Shown here one piece after another: positions 63,747-64,000 of a stretch of DNA of 64,000 bases (position 1 is its first letter; each line of letters starts with the position of its first letter). Made by a program: the position numbers and the translations under genes. The notes under the pieces are model-generated. The model did not search any database and was not told the origin of the DNA. It saw nothing but the letters and a program-made list of their open reading frames with translations. The DNA comes from Branchiostoma floridae (lineage: Eukaryota > Chordata > Leptocardii > Amphioxiformes > Branchiostomatidae). The stretch covers positions 4,341,803 to 4,405,802 of the forward strand of contig NC_049990.1 in the NCBI RefSeq assembly GCF_000003815.2. Direction: 5' to 3'.

Positions 63747-64000
63747 GTGAGTAGCCATGTTCTTCTCCTTGTAATTAGACTTAATAGTGTTTTTTTTTTA
63801 ATGTAGTTAAGGCCCTCTGCCAAGCAACCAACTGTCATACCCAAAAGCAACCACTTTTTCAGACCCAAAGGAGCAGTCACCCTCCACGCAACATTTTCAA
63901 TGAGGATTTCTGCTGGCACAGTTACCCTGAGTTTCTTTTGTTTGGGTTTATTATGTCTTGGTAACTTTGAAAAGTCACCCAAAAAATAAAAATGCCCCAA

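Overview
The window is animal nuclear DNA and most likely comes from a lancelet (amphioxus, Branchiostoma). Genes are split into short exons with GT/AG introns. They include a chordate-type estrogen receptor, UVRAG and LAMTOR4. Introns and spacers are packed with small inverted-repeat elements (MITEs), and a full-length L1/Tx1-like LINE is present. Three N gaps (1658-1757, 6387-6486, 16375-16491) show it is a draft scaffold. Gene models below were built by hand from codon phase, splice sites and recalled family motifs; no alignment was run.

Layout. 1-4609: the last two exons of an ectonucleotide pyrophosphatase/phosphodiesterase (ENPP) gene. 7191-14658: an estrogen receptor (NR3A) gene with ten recognisable exons, from the A/B region to the stop codon. 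14659-18270: tandem repeats and a degenerate repeat array. 18320-21175: a leucine-rich-repeat transmembrane receptor with cytoplasmic tyrosine motifs; its C-terminus is a translated 84-bp minisatellite that runs on past the stop. 22674-28619: an intact two-ORF LINE bounded by a 12-bp target-site duplication. 29140-29473: a Penelope-like reverse transcriptase remnant. 31451-32412: three MITEs, two of them abutting.

32619-42421: a SAMD9-related gene of eight coding exons (about 1969 aa) with the order RRM-like, ubiquitin-like, Death, OST-HTH-like, SAM, P-loop STAND-type NTPase, TPR-like, C-terminal OB-like/zinc region. The last exon is 4.76 kb. 43817-45791 (minus): LAMTOR4, complete. 46264-63746 (plus): UVRAG, 14 exons, running off the window; it is head to head with LAMTOR4 across about 470 bp. 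Nested antisense in the 7.8-kb UVRAG intron 9 (55094-60546) is a gene encoding a DUF294-like nucleotidyltransferase domain followed by more than 20 TPR units, interrupted by one apparent frameshift.

Themes. (1) LAMTOR4 (Ragulator, mTORC1 docking) and UVRAG (class III PI3-kinase complex II) share a putative bidirectional promoter, and both act on late endosomes and lysosomes. (2) The SAMD9-like, TPR-nucleotidyltransferase and LRR receptor genes all look like innate-immune or cell-death components. (3) In ENPP, the estrogen receptor (two exons) and UVRAG (two exons), an exon edge with its splice site has been copied in tandem one to six times into the adjacent intron. This recurring pattern of decoy splice sites is the least explained signal in the window.
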